The translations under genes and the position numbers were made by a program. A DNA stretch of 5,052 bases, taken from assembly GCA_024639625.1 (NCBI GenBank), contig JAHEIA010000275.1, positions 1 to 5,052 of the forward strand, written 5' to 3'. Below are positions 5,052 to 5,052 of this stretch, piece by piece. Source of the DNA: Chromatiales bacterium. Lineage in GTDB: Bacteria; Pseudomonadota; Gammaproteobacteria; Chromatiales; Chromatiaceae. The notes under the pieces were generated by a model. That model was not told the DNA's origin. It did not search any database and was given only the letters and a program-made list of their open reading frames with translations. Each line of letters begins with the position of its first letter. The stretch's first letter is position 1.

Positions 5052-5052
5052 C

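Noticed and set aside
1..5052. tRNA, rRNA, CRISPR array, insertion sequence ends or phage attachment site
   Set aside because: No cloverleaf-like tRNA segment, no regularly spaced repeats, no transposase domain and no terminal inverted repeats with target duplication were seen by eye.

Overview
The window looks like a GC-rich chromosomal segment of a Gram-negative proteobacterium, probably a gammaproteobacterium. The evidence is strong Shine-Dalgarno sites, three proteins with Sec signal peptides, a periplasm-sensing histidine kinase with an OmpR-type regulator, and a DUF4124 protein, a family common in gammaproteobacteria. No RNA gene, CRISPR array, insertion sequence or phage gene was recognised.

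Layout: (1) 2-193, plus strand: the 3' end of a short MOSC-domain protein. (2) 194-312: a convergent spacer with three small hairpins. (3) 313-636, minus strand: a small secreted protein of unknown function. (4) 637-862: a divergent regulatory region with a perfect 14-bp palindrome, a 13-bp inverted repeat and several CGTGA motifs, two of them 11 bp apart in tandem. (5) 863-1591, plus: a secreted spondin-domain protein with a Gly/Ser/Ala-rich insert. (6) 1592-1755: a spacer with a large imperfect inverted repeat and a possible promoter. (7) 1756-2460 and 2466-3953, plus: an OmpR/PhoB-family response regulator and its HAMP sensor histidine kinase, 5 nt apart and presumably one transcript. (8) 3954-4155: a convergent spacer with a coding-like but startless minus-strand frame. 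(9) 4156-4773, minus: a secreted DUF4124 protein with a charged helical middle. (10) 4770-5051, minus: the 3' end of an unrecognised cysteine-containing protein. Its TGA overlaps the DUF4124 ATG by four bases, so the two genes form a translationally coupled operon.

The most interesting unit is 313-3953: two divergent secreted proteins around a repeat-rich control region, followed by a two-component system whose sensor has a large periplasmic domain. A plausible but unproven model is that the regulator controls the divergent secreted genes through the tandem 11-bp-spaced CGTGA repeats. No enzyme or defence system is visible, and the window's 'new system' potential rests on this spondin/two-component locus and the unknown gene at the right edge.
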